Shown piece after piece: positions 7,419 through 8,241 of a stretch of DNA of 8,241 nt; position 1 is the stretch's first letter; each line of letters starts with the position of its first letter. Below the pieces are notes generated by a model that did no database searches, had not been told where the DNA came from, and worked only from the letters and a program-made list of their open reading frames with translations. This DNA is from Lachnospiraceae bacterium (GTDB lineage Bacteria; Bacillota; Clostridia; Lachnospirales; Lachnospiraceae): contig CAAGRM010000053.1 of assembly GCA_900772675.1 (NCBI GenBank), positions 1 to 8,241 on the forward strand, given 5' to 3'. The translations under genes and the position numbers were made by a program.

Positions 7419-7429
7419 ACGCCGCGCTC

Positions 7430-7888
7430 TCATCGTCTTAATTCCATCAGATATTCTGTCGTTCCTGCTTCCAGCTGTTTCGTTCCTGTCCACTGAAATC
7501 CGTGGCGGTTGTAAAACGCAATGGCACGCGTGTTTTTCTCCAATGCCCATAGATGGTCTGCGTCAAACTTTTCAATTGCAAAGGTAATCAGCCCGTGGCC
7601 GACTCCGTTGTTCTGCAGACATGGATCTACGTATAGTTTACAGATTTCGGTTCCGTTGATTTCTGTAAAACCTCTTATAATTCCATCATCGTAGACATAG
7701 ATGCGGTTTAAGATTTCTTCTTTCTTAAAGTACTGGTCGATCATCGGAACTACCTGCATTTCACCGAAGGAATAGGCCTCCTCGTGAAAAATCGGGAAAT
7801 AATTGATTCGGTTGTTGAACACGAAAATTTCCGCAATTCTGGACAGGTCTTTCAGTTCTGCTTTTCTGATTTTCATATTTTCTCTCAT
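7430..7888 (-). CDS. GNAT family N-acetyltransferase, substrate unknown
   Basis: Transfers an acetyl group from acetyl-CoA to an amine; the target cannot be told. The 152 residues form one GNAT domain. Seen, numbered from the ATG at 7888: beta-1/alpha-1 start KIRKAELKDLSRIAEIF (6-22), the acetyl-CoA pyrophosphate loop in LYVDPCLQNNGVGHGLI (85-101, QxxGxG at 92-97), and the motif B region LEKNTRAIAFYNRHGF (116-131) with the usual Asn and Tyr. Three starts are possible: TTG at 7900, ATG at 7888 and ATG at 7876. The ATG at 7888 has GGAA six bases upstream and sits one base after the stop of the upstream gene, which favours translational coupling. The ATG at 7876 (MKIRKAE) has a GAGAG and fits common family N-termini equally well. 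The gene follows the PD-(D/E)XK gene and is probably cotranscribed with it; no functional link is implied. Confidence 0.85.
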   Translation of the reverse strand: MRENMKIRKAELKDLSRIAEIFVFNNRINYFPIFHEEAYSFGEMQVVPMIDQYFKKEEILNRIYVYDDGIIRGFTEINGTEICKLYVDPCLQNNGVGHGLITFAIEKFDADHLWALEKNTRAIAFYNRHGFQWTGTKQLEAGTTEYLMELRR

Positions 7889-7889
7889 T

Positions 7890-8241
7890 TTAATTTCCAA
7901 TCAACACTTTCTTCCCCCGAAACGCAAATCCATAATACCTGATCCGCTCCTTTGCGATTCCTCTGGCAAGCAATTCTGTGTCATACTGTTTTTCCTGAAT
8001 CTGACGAAGTGCATGCTCTACCGTCTCTTCCAGCGACTTTTCTTTTGATGTGTTCTGAACCTTAAATTCCATTACGATCGCATCCAGGTTTTCTTTCAAT
8101 GGCTCCATTACTACGTCATACCTTCCGAATCCACTTTCTCTGTTGGAAGTGATTCTGTATTTTCCGGCCAGATCAACAATCAGCCCAAGGACAAATCCAT
8201 GGTAAAATCTTTCTGGTTCGAGTTCCTCTGATGGTTTTCCG
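7890..8241 (-). CDS. PD-(D/E)XK nuclease-like protein, C-terminal end (AAA-ATPase/DUF1703 type), partial
   Basis: Only the last 116 residues are in the window; the reading frame is open to the right edge (first whole codon at 8240). Numbered from there, the segment shows FYHGFVLGLI (12-21), a Glu in NRESG (35), GRYDVVM with Asp42, and the IVMEFK strand with Glu58 and Lys60. This E...D...ExK order is the core of the PD-(D/E)XK nuclease fold. A Gln in the following helix (HALRQI, Gln80) and YGFAFRGKKVLI near the end complete the usual pattern. In Clostridia and Bacteroidetes such tails usually belong to proteins of about 500-580 residues with an N-terminal AAA-ATPase domain. That part is outside the window, so it is inferred. 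The ATG at 8108 is internal, since homology-like sequence continues upstream of it. Cellular role of the family is poorly known. Confidence 0.82.
   Translation of the reverse strand, partial: GKPSEELEPERFYHGFVLGLIVDLAGKYRITSNRESGFGRYDVVMEPLKENLDAIVMEFKVQNTSKEKSLEETVEHALRQIQEKQYDTELLARGIAKERIRYYGFAFRGKKVLIGN

Noticed and set aside
7803..8048. 81-codon plus-strand open frame across the GNAT/PD-(D/E)XK junction
   Set aside because: It runs antisense to two recognisable domains and has no motif; its hydrophobic look comes from AT-rich antisense codons.

Overview
The window looks like chromosomal housekeeping DNA from a low-to-mid GC Firmicute, most likely a gut Clostridium relative of the Lachnospiraceae type. 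The grounds are strong AGGAGG ribosome-binding sites, a T-box leader on the isoleucyl-tRNA synthetase gene, an eukaryote-like (type 2) isoleucyl-tRNA synthetase, and the end of a PD-(D/E)XK protein of a family that is common in those genomes. The assignment comes from recognising families, not from a search. I see no insertion sequence, phage gene, CRISPR array, tRNA or rRNA.

Layout. The left 6 kb is read from the minus strand. A consensus promoter (6032-6061) starts a leader of about 325 nt that carries an isoleucine T-box riboswitch and a terminator (5745-6026). The leader runs into ileS (2579-5698). After a 108-bp gap holding a large hairpin comes a complete glycogen/maltodextrin phosphorylase gene (8-2470). 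No sense-strand terminator is visible between ileS and the phosphorylase gene, so the phosphorylase may be partly read from the T-box-controlled transcript.

A short divergent promoter region (about 6032-6152) contains four T4/A4 tracts in helical phase. To its right a type 2 glycerate kinase gene (6186-7322, plus strand) starts with TTG and has its own extended -10 promoter. It converges on a minus-strand pair that enters from the right edge: the 3' end of a PD-(D/E)XK nuclease-like gene (7890-8241) and a GNAT acetyltransferase gene (7430-7888) that begins one base after its stop codon. The 107-bp convergent gap holds two inverted repeats that may act as terminators.

Functionally the window combines aminoacyl-tRNA supply (ileS), storage-glucan breakdown to glucose-1-phosphate (phosphorylase), and entry of glycerate into lower glycolysis (glycerate kinase). 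These are not one pathway. The points of most interest are regulatory: the T-box and its slightly off-consensus antiterminator, possible read-through into the phosphorylase gene, a terminator-like hairpin facing the antisense direction, and the phased A-tracts between divergent promoters. I did not find a convincing new multi-gene system.
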